Part shown: positions 5,210 through 5,750 of the stretch, piece by piece | How positions within the stretch are numbered: position 1 is the first letter of the stretch | How the letters are laid out: each line of letters begins with the position of its first letter | Source of the DNA: an uncultured Veillonella sp. | GTDB lineage: Bacteria > Bacillota > Negativicutes > Veillonellales > Veillonellaceae | Direction: 5' to 3' | Length of the DNA: 5,750 nucleotides | Assembly (NCBI GenBank): GCA_902466275.1 | Contig: CABQQJ010000061.1 | Coordinates: 1 to 5,750, forward strand | Notes under the pieces: generated by a model | The model's database searches: none | Told to the model about the DNA's origin: nothing | Seen by the model: only the letters and a program-made list of their open reading frames with translations | Made by a program: the position numbers and the translations under genes

Positions 5210-5750
5210 TTATTTAGACTCTTTGCCTTCTACGAAGAGCATGTCATTGCGTTTTACGTCTGTGTAAAGCAATGCATTACATACGGAAGCAGCAATTGGG
5301 CTACCACCTTTGTTACCTTTTACAGTGATGTAAGGAACTGGGGATACTTCCATCAAATAGTCTTTGGATTCTGCAGCACCTACAAAGCCTACAGGGATAC
5401 CAATAATAAGAGCTGGTTTAATGCCTTCTTCAAGAGCAAGGCGCAACACTTCATACAATGCAGTTGGTGCATTACCGATAGCAACGATTTGGCCTTCTAA
5501 TTGTTTGCCAAATGTACGCATAGCTGCGATGGAACGTGTTACGCCTAATTCTTTAGCCATTTTAGCTACATTTTCATCTTTAATTAAGCAATGTACTTCG
5601 TTGCCGCGAATTTTAAGAGCTGGCTTAGAAATACCTGTGCGAACCATTTCCACATCTGTATAAATATCTGCACCATTATCTAATGCTTCGATACCTTTTT
5701 GAACAGCATCAGGGCTCATTTTTACGAGTTGAGCGTATTCAACGTCGCCA
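5210..5750 (-). CDS. cbiC: Precorrin-8X / cobalt-precorrin-8 methylmutase, C-terminal part (5' end cut by window edge)
   Basis: The reading frame is open from the right edge to TAA at 5210, giving 179 residues and continuing upstream of the internal Met at 5719. The enzyme moves a methyl group from C-11 to C-12 of precorrin-8X to give hydrogenobyrinate or, in the cobalt route, cobyrinate. This is a cytoplasmic step of B12 synthesis. Recognisable blocks are GDVEYAQLVKMSPDAV at the visible start, AIGNAPTALYEVL, GIPVGFVGAAESKDYL and VKGNKGGSPIAASVCNALLY. The missing N-terminus, about 40-45 residues by family length, should carry the catalytic His. In homologues that His lies just before the GD(F/V)EYA block, so it falls outside this window. 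A cbi-type pathway is expected in an anaerobe and fits the CbiK neighbours. A strong hairpin follows the stop. Confidence 0.95.
   Translation of the reverse strand, partial: GDVEYAQLVKMSPDAVQKGIEALDNGADIYTDVEMVRTGISKPALKIRGNEVHCLIKDENVAKMAKELGVTRSIAAMRTFGKQLEGQIVAIGNAPTALYEVLRLALEEGIKPALIIGIPVGFVGAAESKDYLMEVSPVPYITVKGNKGGSPIAASVCNALLYTDVKRNDMLFVEGKESK

Noticed and set aside
5147..5663. Two plus-strand ORFs of about 100-117 codons
   Set aside because: Both are antisense to cbiC, and one starts across its terminator hairpin. Neither shows a ribosome site or a protein family signal.

Overview
The window looks like chromosomal DNA of an anaerobic, low-GC diderm firmicute. The best guess is a Veillonella-type member of the Negativicutes. 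The reasons are AT-rich intergenic DNA, strong AGGAGG-type ribosome sites, Sec-exported and lipoprotein gene products, and the anaerobic (cbi) style of tetrapyrrole chemistry. The assignment is by impression only, because no marker gene is present.

Layout from left to right. (1) At 1-781, minus strand, is the first 260 codons of a CbiK-family (class II chelatase) protein that runs off the left edge. It has lost two of the three expected metal ligands. (2) At 782-1241 is a 460-bp AT-rich divergent intergenic region. It holds a promoter for each flanking gene, a Fur-box-like site just downstream of the minus-strand start, and several palindromes. (3) At 1242-3224, plus strand, are a second CbiK with intact metal ligands and a cleavable signal peptide, then 51 bp later a periplasmic-binding-protein lipoprotein, closed by a hairpin terminator. 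(4) At 3293-5070, minus strand, is a FecCD-type permease followed by a FepC-like ATPase. They overlap by one base (TAATG) and converge on the lipoprotein gene. (5) At 5210-5750, minus strand, is the C-terminal part of precorrin-8X methylmutase (CbiC/CobH), with a 13-bp terminator stem just after its stop.

The lipoprotein, permease and ATPase together make one complete ABC importer for a metal chelate, heme or corrinoid. An exported chelatase made from the same transcript as the binding protein suggests that a tetrapyrrole or its metal is handled outside the inner membrane and then imported. The Fur-like box points to iron, whereas the CbiC neighbour points to cobalt and B12. The sequence does not settle which. 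The most notable combination is an exported active-type chelatase, a ligand-depleted cytoplasmic paralogue divergent from it, and a dedicated transporter.
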